Part shown: in pieces, positions 8,191 to 16,591 of the stretch
Position numbering within the stretch: position 1 is the stretch's first letter
How the letters are laid out: each line of letters begins with the position of its first letter
NCBI GenBank assembly: GCA_046293075.1
Contig: JBKBPL010000006.1
Coordinates: 1 to 64,000, forward strand
Source: Ga0077530 sp046293075
GTDB lineage: Bacteria > Pseudomonadota > Alphaproteobacteria > Rhizobiales > Hyphomicrobiaceae
Length of the DNA: 64,000 bases
Reading direction: 5' to 3'
The notes under the pieces: generated by a model
Database searches by the model: none
Told to the model about the DNA's origin: nothing
Seen by the model: the letters and a program-made list of their open reading frames with translations, nothing else
Made by a program: the position numbers and the translations under genes

Positions 8191-8576
8191 TTCGGCTCCG
8201 GTGCAGGAATGCGCATGGCTTCAGCGGCGTCGGTCGCAAGACCTTGTCCGACCTCCGCAAGCCTGGCCAGCCCGCGGCCGTAGTCCTTGCAGGCCCGCTC
8301 ATAGAAATCCCGATACACGTTGAGGATTTCAGGGGGAGACTGGCAGGCGGCAAGATCCCGCGAGAGTCGAAGGTCCTCCTGGAGGCGACCGGCGACAAAT
8401 TGCGCCCATTCCTCGCTCGCGGTCGCGAAAGCAGTAAAGAGCTTGGTGTTGAAATCGGCCATCACGGCGAACGGGGCATGCGTCACCAACCCTTCGAATC
8501 CCAAGCCGAACGGATCCGCCAGATCTCCGGCTCTATCCTTTGGGGTGCCCTTGTTGCGCTTCCCGGGGTGATGCAT
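8187..8576 (-). CDS. Phasin-like protein
   Basis: A 129-residue alpha-helical protein with the build of polyhydroxyalkanoate granule phasins: a central amphipathic region (FNTKLFTAFATASEEWAQFV), the LAACQSPPEILNVYRDF element, which resembles the phasin motif with LA-C-SP-E, and a helical C-terminus. Start ATG 8576 has GGAG nine bases upstream; the in-frame ATG at 8594 has none. It is the first gene of a three-gene operon with nfeD and slipin, joined by a stop/start overlap. Phasins coat PHA granules; no PHA synthase or depolymerase is in the window, so the cargo here is unproven. An Fnr-type box lies upstream. Confidence 0.75.
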   Translation of the reverse strand: MHHPGKRNKGTPKDRAGDLADPFGLGFEGLVTHAPFAVMADFNTKLFTAFATASEEWAQFVAGRLQEDLRLSRDLAACQSPPEILNVYRDFYERACKDYGRGLARLAEVGQGLATDAAEAMRIPAPEPK

Positions 8577-8637
8577 GATCACACTCTCCCGCATGCTGAA
8601 TTTTTCGAAAGGCTATATCCTCAGCCTCCAAATCGGT

Positions 8638-8651
8638 TTGACCAGGATCAA
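8638..8651. promoter_or_regulatory. Fnr-type box upstream of phasin-nfeD-slipin operon
   Basis: TTGACCAGGATCAA fits the alphaproteobacterial FnrL/FixK pattern TTGAY-N4-RTCAA and differs from the palindrome at 3537 by one half-site base. Its centre is about 68 bases before the phasin ATG and about 144 bases before the Kef-type antiporter ATG, so it probably serves the minus-strand operon. No footprint or expression evidence is available. Confidence 0.6.
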
Positions 8652-8788
8652 CAATTGTGCCACCCGCTTGCCACCGCTCATCGACTTTACACCGAAAGGA
8701 TGCGCCCGGTACTGGGAACGGGCTCAGCGTTCGCGTGCCATAAATGGGCGCTGGTGGTTTCAAGGCCCACTGGGAAGCAGAAGGCAGC

Positions 8789-10456
8789 ATGGGGACTAGT
8801 TTCGCCAGCGTATTCTACGAGATTGCCGCTCTCGTCCTGCTGGCGTCGGCCGTCGGCTTTCTGGGTCTGCTGGCCCGGCAGCCTCTGGTCGTTGCGTTCA
8901 TTGCTGTTGGGGTTCTGGCTGGACCGGACCTTCTCGGCGTTGTCCGCTCGACGAGCATCATCGAGACGCTCAGCCAGATCTCGATCGCGGTCCTTCTATT
9001 CCTGGTCGGCCTGAAGCTCGACGTCAGCCTCGTTCGCAGTCTTGGCAGGGTGGCGCTTGCGACGGGCCTCGGCCAGATCAGCTTCACCGCGCTTTTTGGC
9101 TTTGGGATCTGCCTCGCCCTCGGCATTGACTGGCTGGCATCGCTCTACATCGCCGTGGCGCTGACGTTCTCCTCGACCATCATCATCGTCAAGCTTCTTT
9201 CCGACAAGCAGGAGATCGACGCCCTGCACGGAAAGATCGCCCTCGGCTTCCTGATCGTGCAGGACATCTTCGTTGTCCTGGCGATGGTCACGCTGTCCGC
9301 CTTCGGAGTCCGGATGGACGGCCATGACGGCTCGCTCATCGACGTGGCGAAGGTGTTCGCCGGCGGGGCCGCCATGGTCGGCCTCGTGATGGTGTTCATC
9401 CGCTACGTGGCGGACCCGCTGCTGAACCTCATATCGCGCTCGCCGGAGCTGATGGTCATTTTCGCCGTTGGATGGGCGGCGGGGCTGGCGGCGATAAGTG
9501 ATGCCCTGGGTTTCGGCAAGGAGCTCGGCGGCCTGCTCGCAGGCGTATCCCTTGCCTCCACGCAGTATCGTGAGGCGATCGTTTCGCGCCTGAGCAGCCT
9601 GCGTGACTTCCTCCTCCTGTTCTTCTTCATCCATCTCGGCGCGTCGCTGAACCTGTCGGCTTTGGGCAACCAGATCGGCCCGGCGATGGTGCTGTCCCTG
9701 TTCGTGCTGATCGGCAACCCGCTGATCGTTCTGGCGATCATGGGCTATATGGGATATCGCAAGCGAACGGGCTTCCTCGCCGGATTGACGGTTGCGCAGA
9801 TCTCGGAGTTCTCTCTCATCTTCATGGCCATGGGCATCACGCTCGGCCACGTCGGCGCAGAAGCCATGGGGCTGGTCACGCTCGTCGGGTTGGTGACCAT
9901 CGCTCTCTCCGTCTACATGATCACATGGTCCCACAAGCTCTACGAGGTCTGCGAGCCGGTGCTCGGCCTCTTCGAGCGCAAGAGACCCCACAGAGAAGGT
10001 GACGAACTCGAGGACAGTGCCCTCAGCCGCAGCCACGACTTCGTCGTCTTTGGTCTCGGCCGGTATGGTTGCAGGATCGGTGAGCGACTGAAGGAAAGGG
10101 GGTTCCGGGTTCTTGGGGTCGACTTCGATCCAGAAGCCGTCGAGAACTGGCGACGCATGGGCTTGGACGCGGCCTATGGCGACGCCACCGATCCGGAATT
10201 CGTCGCCAGCCTCAATCTGTCGAACGTGAAGGCGGTGGTTTCAGCCGTCCCTCGAGAACGCGGCGCGCTGACCGAAGCCGATCCGCAGCTGGCCCTCCTG
10301 CATGGCCTGAAATCCGCACACTACAAGGGCAAGATATTCCTGTCGGTCCAGAAAGTGGCCGATACAGAGGACCTCTTGCGGCAGGGGGCGAGCGTCATCC
10401 TGCAGCCGTTCGATGATGCGGCAGACTATGCCGTGCGGCAGCTGGTCGAGATTTGA
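8789..10456 (+). CDS. Kef-type potassium/proton antiporter (CPA2) with RCK domain
   Basis: A 555-residue monovalent cation:proton antiporter of the CPA2/KefB-like class. About 12 membrane helices cover residues 1-390, including LLFLVGLKLD and the FGKELGGLLAGVSLA region. A C-terminal TrkA-N (RCK) domain follows, with Rossmann motif VVFGLGRYGCRIGERL at about residues 430-445. It lacks the full glutathione-gated Kef extension. ATG 8789 is preferred over the in-frame ATG 8744 because the first membrane helix begins right after it, with AGAAGG just upstream; this choice is moderate. The RCK domain binds NAD(H) or nucleotides, so redox or energy state may gate transport. Confidence 0.9.
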   Translation: MGTSFASVFYEIAALVLLASAVGFLGLLARQPLVVAFIAVGVLAGPDLLGVVRSTSIIETLSQISIAVLLFLVGLKLDVSLVRSLGRVALATGLGQISFTALFGFGICLALGIDWLASLYIAVALTFSSTIIIVKLLSDKQEIDALHGKIALGFLIVQDIFVVLAMVTLSAFGVRMDGHDGSLIDVAKVFAGGAAMVGLVMVFIRYVADPLLNLISRSPELMVIFAVGWAAGLAAISDALGFGKELGGLLAGVSLASTQYREAIVSRLSSLRDFLLLFFFIHLGASLNLSALGNQIGPAMVLSLFVLIGNPLIVLAIMGYMGYRKRTGFLAGLTVAQISEFSLIFMAMGITLGHVGAEAMGLVTLVGLVTIALSVYMITWSHKLYEVCEPVLGLFERKRPHREGDELEDSALSRSHDFVVFGLGRYGCRIGERLKERGFRVLGVDFDPEAVENWRRMGLDAAYGDATDPEFVASLNLSNVKAVVSAVPRERGALTEADPQLALLHGLKSAHYKGKIFLSVQKVADTEDLLRQGASVILQPFDDAADYAVRQLVEI

Positions 10457-10501
10457 TCTCTGCCCGTGTCCGGCGTGCTCACGCCCGGGCCCGCCCCTTC
10501 T

Positions 10502-11518
10502 CTATCGGTCTGTTCCGTGCAGGATCAGCGTTCGCGTGGCGGGCGCGCCGCTTTCGTAGCCGCGCGCGATGATGTCCCCACGCGCCGGATTCGCCATCAT
10601 CGCCAGGCGGGTGTCCTGATTGAGAATGGGCCAGCGGACCCATTGCAGGTCCGGATCCCACGCCGGCGATGCCGCACGGATCGCGGTCAGCCGCGCATCA
10701 TTCTCGAACGCCGAGTAATGGCTGGCACGACGCGCGGCAGCACGCCATTCATTGGCCGCGAAGGCATCGCCTGTCGTGGCGTGCTCGGTCGGTAACCGCT
10801 CGATCGTCGCAATCTGATCGGCCGCGATCCCAGCGAGCGTAAAGATGACCGGCGTCGACACTGGGGTCGATTGCAGCATCTCGCGCGCGGCCGCAAAGTC
10901 GGGCGCCGTTTCGAACACGCGGCGCAGGAGGTGAATGGGCTGGATGTGCTTCGAGTTCCAGATCTCGTAGTGCGCGAGCAGACGATCAAGCGCGAAAAGC
11001 CCGACGCGGCGGGCGAGGGTTGGCTGATTGATGGCGGCGGCAAACCGTCCTGGCGCCACAGCCTGTATCACACCGGTGAAAGCCGGCCAGGTAAGCGAAA
11101 TCCACGTGCCGAGCGGATTAGCAATGCGCGCGGCCACGATATGACGGCCTATGCCGTTGACTTCCCAATCAAGCGTGCGCTGCAAGACCGCCGATACCCC
11201 ATCGGGTGACGGGCGGGCGGCCGTCGTGCACCCCCACTCGTAGGACGTATTGAGATAGTAGATGCCGGGCGATCGCGCGCGCTCAGCCAGGGCTTCGACC
11301 TCGGCGAAGTAGGCCGAGTTGTTGCGCAGAAACCAACTGCGGGAGACGCGGTCGGCGAGGCGCAGCGTGCACTGAGAGACATCACGCGTTGCCGTATCGA
11401 GCAGATCGTAGGCCCGCTCGCCAATGCATTCGGCGATCTCCATCGGGAAATCCGCCCCGACGTCGCAAACGACAATCTCTGGAAGGTGGCTCTCCTGCAT
11501 CATGCCCTTCACGCACAT
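10502..11518 (-). CDS. Predicted Ntn-hydrolase (NAAA/acid-ceramidase or C45-like amidase)
   Basis: A 338-residue protein without an obvious signal peptide. Around residue 97 it shows YEWGCTTAARPSPDG, followed by R114-x2-D117-W. This resembles the N-terminal-nucleophile amidases related to N-acylethanolamine acid amidase and acid ceramidase. There an internal Cys is exposed by self-cleavage, and the downstream R-x-LD element helps catalysis. Those proteins are self-processed, cutting amides of lipids or penicillin-like compounds. If so here, cleavage would fall before C97. Start 11518 has no clear ribosome site; the in-frame ATG codons at 11503 and 11500 are alternatives. It converges on the Kef gene. 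The substrate is unknown. Confidence 0.65.
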   Translation of the reverse strand: MCVKGMMQESHLPEIVVCDVGADFPMEIAECIGERAYDLLDTATRDVSQCTLRLADRVSRSWFLRNNSAYFAEVEALAERARSPGIYYLNTSYEWGCTTAARPSPDGVSAVLQRTLDWEVNGIGRHIVAARIANPLGTWISLTWPAFTGVIQAVAPGRFAAAINQPTLARRVGLFALDRLLAHYEIWNSKHIQPIHLLRRVFETAPDFAAAREMLQSTPVSTPVIFTLAGIAADQIATIERLPTEHATTGDAFAANEWRAAARRASHYSAFENDARLTAIRAASPAWDPDLQWVRWPILNQDTRLAMMANPARGDIIARGYESGAPATRTLILHGTDR

Positions 11519-11998
11519 TGAGCGCTTAAATGCCTCTCCGGGAGCGCGCCATGTCGGTCGAGCATCCGTGTCCGCTCCGGTTCAGCGGGCGCGCAGCGCG
11601 CGCACACGGATCCGTCACAATCGCCGACAGACCGGTATCATATCTTTAGACGCGCTGCGTGCCTTTCAGGCGTGCCGACTTCGCCCGCCGACACGTTCAA
11701 CCATTCGTGAAGTGATCGGCTTGCCCACCCCTAAGCGGGGCGATTCCGAAGTGCGCCACGACTTCTCGGCAGGTGTGGGATGTGGACTTCGGAATCTGAA
11801 CCACACGAGAAGCATGGGCTTGCCAGTGTCCATTCAATCGCGGAGTTCGTTCGAGAGCCCGCTGCAGATGATGACGACCTTCGCGACCGGGACACTTTAA
11901 GACACACTATCCCGCTCACGCGACGATTTGGCTCATGTATCGCTGCGCCCGTTCCGTCTAGCTCCCCAACTAGTAGAAAAAACGATGCGTGGTATATA
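11519..11998. other. 480-bp spacer holding repeat copy 1 upstream of the SET fusion gene
   Basis: This stretch separates the Ntn-hydrolase-like gene from the most likely GTG start of the SET fusion gene. It contains the first copy of the 154-bp dispersed repeat (11742-11895) and then about 100 bases that look less GC-rich than the flanking genes. A long open frame begins at 11780 within the repeat and runs into the fusion gene, but the translated segment up to 11998 has no recognisable fold. I see no tRNA or terminator with a T-run. Confidence 0.5.
11742..11895. repeat. Dispersed 154-bp repeat, copy 1
   Basis: It aligns without gaps to 35524-35677, with 23 mismatches in 154 positions by manual count (about 85% identity). 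The left end folds: GATTCCGAAGT (11742-11752) pairs with ACTTCGGAATC (11786-11796). Long identical blocks are AACCACACGAGAA and GTTCGTTCGAGAGCCCGCT. Differences are not concentrated at third codon positions in any frame I checked, which argues against a coding element. It could be a non-autonomous mobile element (MITE-like) or a bacterial interspersed palindromic element. Confidence 0.85.
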
Positions 11999-13408
11999 GT
12001 GAGTCTACTGATAAAGGGTTCTGCAATCAGAAGCTCTGGAGTCTTTGCGGGTAGGGGGATAAAGGCGGGAGAGACCATCCATCGGATGAGCGGTCCGAAG
12101 ATATCCCGCCTGAAATGTGCATCTCGGATCCTTTCGCGTCGGCTGAGCGGCAGCGATCTGCTGCAGGTCCGCGCCAACCAGTATCTCCGCCTCGACGCAC
12201 ATTCACGCCGCTTCAATCACAGCTGCAATCCCAATGCGGCTCTCCGCGCCTCGAATCATCTGGTCGCACTTGTGGACATTCCCAGGGGCGCGGAGATCAC
12301 ATTCGACTATGCCATAACCCGCGTTCCTGCCACTTGGTCGCCGTTCCGGCAGGTCGCGTGCGCGTGCAAAGATCCGCAATGCCGCGGCCATATCGGCGAT
12401 CTCGCATCCGTGCCGAAGGCCAGCCTTCGCCGCCATCACGCCGCGGGCGCTCTCAACGACTACGTTCTCGAGTACGCCTGGGGGCATATGCCCGAGGCTC
12501 TTGGCAGCTCGCAGATGCCCGAGGCCTACTCGCAGAGCGCCACACGGAACCGCGACCATTCGAGCTCTTTTCTGTTGAAGGGCGGGAAGACAGGCGTGCT
12601 GCTACTGCATGGCCTGGGCGGAACGCCGGACGAAATGCGGGACGTGGCCGAAGGCCTGCACGATGCCGGTTACACCGTGATGTGCCCACGGCTAGCAGGA
12701 CATTGCGGCACTTATGATGATCTCAAGGCCTCACGGTGGACGGACTGGGCCGGAAGCGCCGAAGAAGCGCTCGCGCGGCTGCGGGCGCGGTGTGATTTCG
12801 TCACCGTGGGGGGCTTGTCGACGGGCGCGATCTTGAGCCTTCACCTCGCAGCCAAGCATCCCCATTCGGTCGATGGTCTGCTTCTATATGCGCCCACACT
12901 CTGGCTGAACGGTTGGGTCATCCCACCGCACGCTCGCCTGTTCCGGCTGGTCCGGCACAAGATCTTCGCCAACCTTTTCGACTTTCCCGATCTGCCACCC
13001 CATGGCGTCAAGGATCCCCTCATCCGGCGGCGCATTCACGAGGCCCTGCATAGTGGCGAAGGCTCATCAGCCGGCGTGCCCGTAACGCCCGGCGGGGCCG
13101 TCCTCGAGCATCGCCGCCTGGTGCAATCCACGTTGCCGTCTCTTGCGTCCATCCAGCAACCGACGCTGATCATGCATTCGCGTGAGGACGACTATGCCGA
13201 CCTCGACAATGCTGAGTATCTTCAGCGACACCTCTCCGCGCGCGTCGACACGGTGATCCTTGAGGATTCCTACCACATCATCACGGCCGACCGGCAGCGC
13301 GATGTCGTTGCGGAGCGATCTATCGAGTTCATCGCCCGCATCTCGAAGCGCAAAATATCGAAGGTGCGATCGGTTCCGCCAGGTCCTGCCGAGGACACCG
13401 CGGCGTGA
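11999..13408 (+). CDS. SET-domain methyltransferase fused to an alpha/beta hydrolase
   Basis: One uninterrupted frame encodes two enzymes. Residues about 1-135 (numbered from GTG 11999) form a SET domain: SSGVFAGRGIKAGE, N73-H-S-C76-x-P-N, ITFDY (Y104) and a post-SET zinc motif C121-x-C123-x4-C128-RG. All core lysine-methyltransferase motifs are present. After a linker (about 140-186) residues 187-450 form an alpha/beta hydrolase: LLLHGLGG (oxyanion loop), nucleophile GLS274TG, acid D397 or D398 (HSREDDYAD) and H426 (DSYHII). The true start is uncertain; the frame is open from 11780, but the SET fold begins at about 12002. In-frame ATGs at 12488 and 12515 could yield a separate hydrolase. I know of no described family with this pairing. 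Confidence 0.8.
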   Translation: MSLLIKGSAIRSSGVFAGRGIKAGETIHRMSGPKISRLKCASRILSRRLSGSDLLQVRANQYLRLDAHSRRFNHSCNPNAALRASNHLVALVDIPRGAEITFDYAITRVPATWSPFRQVACACKDPQCRGHIGDLASVPKASLRRHHAAGALNDYVLEYAWGHMPEALGSSQMPEAYSQSATRNRDHSSSFLLKGGKTGVLLLHGLGGTPDEMRDVAEGLHDAGYTVMCPRLAGHCGTYDDLKASRWTDWAGSAEEALARLRARCDFVTVGGLSTGAILSLHLAAKHPHSVDGLLLYAPTLWLNGWVIPPHARLFRLVRHKIFANLFDFPDLPPHGVKDPLIRRRIHEALHSGEGSSAGVPVTPGGAVLEHRRLVQSTLPSLASIQQPTLIMHSREDDYADLDNAEYLQRHLSARVDTVILEDSYHIITADRQRDVVAERSIEFIARISKRKISKVRSVPPGPAEDTAA

Positions 13409-13517
13409 TAGCCGATCGCGAACGGTCAGCAGACATTCGGAGCAGAGAAGCAGCATACTGGCAGCCCGCCCGCGACGAGGGCTGGCCGCCGGCGTCTCGG
13501 GCTTTCCCTGCGTTCTC

Positions 13518-15470
13518 TCAGCTCGCCGCCCGGCGGTTCTGACGGTTGGCGACGAGATCATCGACCACCGCCGGCTCAGCCAGCGTCGAAGTATCGCCGA
13601 GGTTGGAGAAATCATCCTCGGCGATCTTGCGCAGGATCCGGCGCATGATCTTGCCGGAACGCGTCTTTGGCAGACCGGGCGAGAACTGGATGAAGTCCGG
13701 TGACGCGATCGGCCCGATCTCCTTGCGGACGTGCGCGATGAGCTCCTTCTTCAGCTCATCGCTCGGCTGGTTGCCCTGGATGAGCGTGACGTAGCAGTAG
13801 ATGCCCTGACCCTTGAGATCGTGCGGCGCCCCGACGACAGCCGCCTCGGCCACCTTCGGGTGCGAGACGAGAGCACTCTCGATCTCGGCCGTGCCAAGAC
13901 GGTGGCCAGAGACATTGATGACATCGTCGACGCGGCCCGTAATCCAGTAGTAGCCGTCCTCGTCACGTCGGCTGCCATCGCCGGTGAAGTACATGCCCGG
14001 ATAGGTCGAGAAATAGGTCTGCACGAACCGCTCGTGATCGCCGAACACTGTGCGCATCTGGCCGGGCCAGCTGTCGAGGATGACAAGGTTGCCCGAACCG
14101 GGCCCCTCGATGCGTACCCCCTTCTCATCGACGAGCGCCGGCTGAATGCCGAAGAATGGCCGCGTTGCCGAGCCCGGCTTGGTTTTCGTCGCGCCCGGCA
14201 ACGGCGTGATCAGGATGCCGCCCGTCTCAGTCTGCCACCAGGTGTCCACGATCGGGCAACGGCCCTCGCCGACGACGTGGTTGTACCACTCCCACGCCTC
14301 CGGATTGATCGGCTCGCCGACCGTCCCGAGCAGCTTGAGTGAAGCGCGGCTCGTGCGCTTGACGAAGTCGTCGCCAGCCCCCATGAGCGCGCGAATGGCG
14401 GTCGGCGCCGTGTAGAACGTATTGACGCCCCACTTATCGACGACGTGCCAGAAACGCGACGCCGTCGGGTAGTTTGGCACGCCCTCGAACATCAGCGTCG
14501 TCGCACCGTTGGCGAGCGGACCATACACGATGTAGCTGTGGCCCGTGACCCAGCCGACGTCGGCCGTGCACCAGTAGATGTCGCCGTCGTGATAGTCGAA
14601 AACGTATTGGTGCGTCATCGACGCGTAGACGAGGTAGCCGCCGCTCGTATGCAGCACGCCCTTCGGCTTTCCCGTCGAGCCCGAGGTATAGAGGATAAAC
14701 AATGGGTCCTCGGCGCTCATTTCTTCGGGTGGGCAATCGACGCCGACTTTCTCCTGCGCCTCATGCAGCCAGATGTCGCGGCCGGCTTGCCAGCCCACTT
14801 CCCCGCCCGTGTGCCTGACGACTAGGACCTTCTCATCGCCCTTGCCCACCTTGGCAAGCGCCTCATCGGTGTTCTTCTTGAGGGGGATCGGCCGCCCGCC
14901 GCGGATGCCCTCGTCGGCGGTGATGACGAACTTCGAGGACGCATCCTCGATACGGCCGGCGAGGCTGTCCGGCGAGAAGCCGCCAAAAACGACCGAGTGG
15001 ATGGCGCCGATGCGCGCACAGGCGAGCATCGCGTAGGCCGCCTCGGGAATCATCGGCAGGTAGATCGTTACGCGGTCGCCCTTCTTGACGCCGTTCGCCT
15101 TGAGCACATTGGCGAACTTGCACACCCGCTCGTGAAGCTGGCGGTACGTGATCTGCTGGTCGACGGTGGGATCATCACCCTCCCAGATGATCGCCACCTG
15201 GTCGCCGCGTGTCTTCAGGTGGCGGTCGACGCAGTTCGCACATACGTTGAGGGTGCCGTCCTCGTACCACTTGATTGAGACGTTGCCGGGCCCGTACGAG
15301 ACGTCCTTGACCTTCGTATAGGGCCTGATCCAGTCGACTCGCTTGCCCGCCTCGCCCCAGAATCCGGTGGGGTCCTCGATCGAGCGCCTATACATCGCGT
15401 GGTATTTCTGCTCGTCGACCCAAGCCCGGCTCGCCCATTCGGCCGGCACGGCGTAGACCTTCTCGGACAT
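13518..15470 (-). CDS. acs: Acetyl-CoA synthetase
   Basis: AMP-forming acetate:CoA ligase, 650 residues, the usual length. It turns acetate, ATP and CoA into acetyl-CoA via acetyl-AMP. Motifs are YTSGSTGKPKG (AMP-binding P-loop), WWQTETGG, YFTGDG and ITGRVDDVINVSGHR. The C-terminal PKTRSGKIMRRILR contains the lysine that is regulated by acetylation in this family. ATG 15470 (MSEKVYAVPAEW) matches the family N-terminus and has GGAG upstream; ATG 15485 is the alternative, and the open frame to 15611 is not needed. It is divergent from the livH gene. Confidence 0.97.
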   Translation of the reverse strand: MSEKVYAVPAEWASRAWVDEQKYHAMYRRSIEDPTGFWGEAGKRVDWIRPYTKVKDVSYGPGNVSIKWYEDGTLNVCANCVDRHLKTRGDQVAIIWEGDDPTVDQQITYRQLHERVCKFANVLKANGVKKGDRVTIYLPMIPEAAYAMLACARIGAIHSVVFGGFSPDSLAGRIEDASSKFVITADEGIRGGRPIPLKKNTDEALAKVGKGDEKVLVVRHTGGEVGWQAGRDIWLHEAQEKVGVDCPPEEMSAEDPLFILYTSGSTGKPKGVLHTSGGYLVYASMTHQYVFDYHDGDIYWCTADVGWVTGHSYIVYGPLANGATTLMFEGVPNYPTASRFWHVVDKWGVNTFYTAPTAIRALMGAGDDFVKRTSRASLKLLGTVGEPINPEAWEWYNHVVGEGRCPIVDTWWQTETGGILITPLPGATKTKPGSATRPFFGIQPALVDEKGVRIEGPGSGNLVILDSWPGQMRTVFGDHERFVQTYFSTYPGMYFTGDGSRRDEDGYYWITGRVDDVINVSGHRLGTAEIESALVSHPKVAEAAVVGAPHDLKGQGIYCYVTLIQGNQPSDELKKELIAHVRKEIGPIASPDFIQFSPGLPKTRSGKIMRRILRKIAEDDFSNLGDTSTLAEPAVVDDLVANRQNRRAAS

Positions 15471-15705
15471 CTGTTTCGCTCCCATCACGAGGCCCCTCTT
15501 GGGCCGCATTATCGGGACGCGGCGCGGCGGGGGCAACTGCCTCGTTCGTCGAATGCTGAATGGCGCCGGACGCGCCTTAGGGGACCCGGCAACTGGCCGT
15601 CCCGGCGGCAACAGGGTTCCGGTCGTGCCCCGAATGCACTACAAAACTCCGAAAGATCATTCTGGGGAGGCGCCGGCGCTCCGCTCGCGTCGCAGAGGGG
15701 CATTA

Positions 15706-16575
15706 ATGAGTCTCGCCGGCTTTCTCGCACAGCTCCTCAATGGCGTGCAGTACGGGCTCCTGCTCTTCCTGATCGCCAGCGGCCTCACCCTGATTTTCGG
15801 CGTCATGGGCATCATCAACCTCGCCCATGGCTCGCTGTTCATGGTCGGCGCCTACATCGCCTTCCTCGTGACCCGCAGTGTCGGCTCGGCGTGGCTTGCG
15901 CTACCGGCGGCCCTCCTCGGCGGCGCGGCGTTCGGCGCCCTCCTCGAAAGGGGGCTCTTCCGCCACTTCTATGGGCGCGATCATCTCGATCAGGTGCTCC
16001 TGACCTTCGCGCTCATCCTGCTCTTCGAGGAAGCGCGCTCGATCCTCGTCGGCAATGACTTCTATTCGGTGCCGGTCCCTGCCGCATTCGATTTCTCGGT
16101 GCCGATCACAGCCGGCTTCTCCTATTCGGCCTACCGCTTCGCGGTGATCGGCGTGTGCCTGGCGCTCGCCGTCGCGCTCTTCCTGTGGGTCGAGCGGACG
16201 CGCATGGGCGCGATCATCCGCGCCGCCGCCGAGAAGCCCGAAATGGTCGACGTGATCGGCATCGACGCGCGGCGCGTCCACATTACCGTCTTCGCCGTCG
16301 GCACGGCGCTCGCGCTGACCGCCGGCGTGCTCGCGGCCCCGCTCTATTCGGTGTATCCGGGGATGGGCGACGGGTTCCTGATCATCTCGTTCGTGGTCGT
16401 GGTGATCGGCGGGCTCGGCTCGATCTCCGGGGCATTCTGGTCGGCGCTGCTGATCGGCCTCGTGGATACGCTCGGCAAGGCCTATGTCCCCGCCGTTGCG
16501 GGGCTTGCGATCTATGTCCTGATGGCCGCGGTCCTGCTCTGGCGCCCGACCGGCCTCTTCGGTCAACGTGGCTGA
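15706..16575 (+). CDS. Branched-chain amino-acid type ABC transporter permease (LivH-like)
   Basis: A 289-residue membrane permease of the HAAT family. The N-terminal LLNGVQYGLLLFLIASGLTL and GIINLAHGSLFMVGAY are typical of LivH. A conserved loop (RTRMGAIIRAAAEKPEM) and GGLGSISGAFWSALLIGL follow. ATG 15706 is preceded by AGAGGGG; the longer frame from 15499 has no family similarity. It is the first gene of a tightly overlapping set livH-livM-livG-livF-hydrolase-ppk2. No substrate-binding protein is encoded in the set, so the solute cannot be read from context. LivH-like permeases also serve amides, urea and aromatic acids. Confidence 0.92.
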   Translation: MSLAGFLAQLLNGVQYGLLLFLIASGLTLIFGVMGIINLAHGSLFMVGAYIAFLVTRSVGSAWLALPAALLGGAAFGALLERGLFRHFYGRDHLDQVLLTFALILLFEEARSILVGNDFYSVPVPAAFDFSVPITAGFSYSAYRFAVIGVCLALAVALFLWVERTRMGAIIRAAAEKPEMVDVIGIDARRVHITVFAVGTALALTAGVLAAPLYSVYPGMGDGFLIISFVVVVIGGLGSISGAFWSALLIGLVDTLGKAYVPAVAGLAIYVLMAAVLLWRPTGLFGQRG

Positions 16576-16591
16576 GGAGGAGCGCTCGCCC

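Noticed and set aside
6880..8283. Long plus-strand open frame opposite nfeD
   Set aside because: It is the antisense shadow of the nfeD gene, which has intact family motifs on the minus strand.
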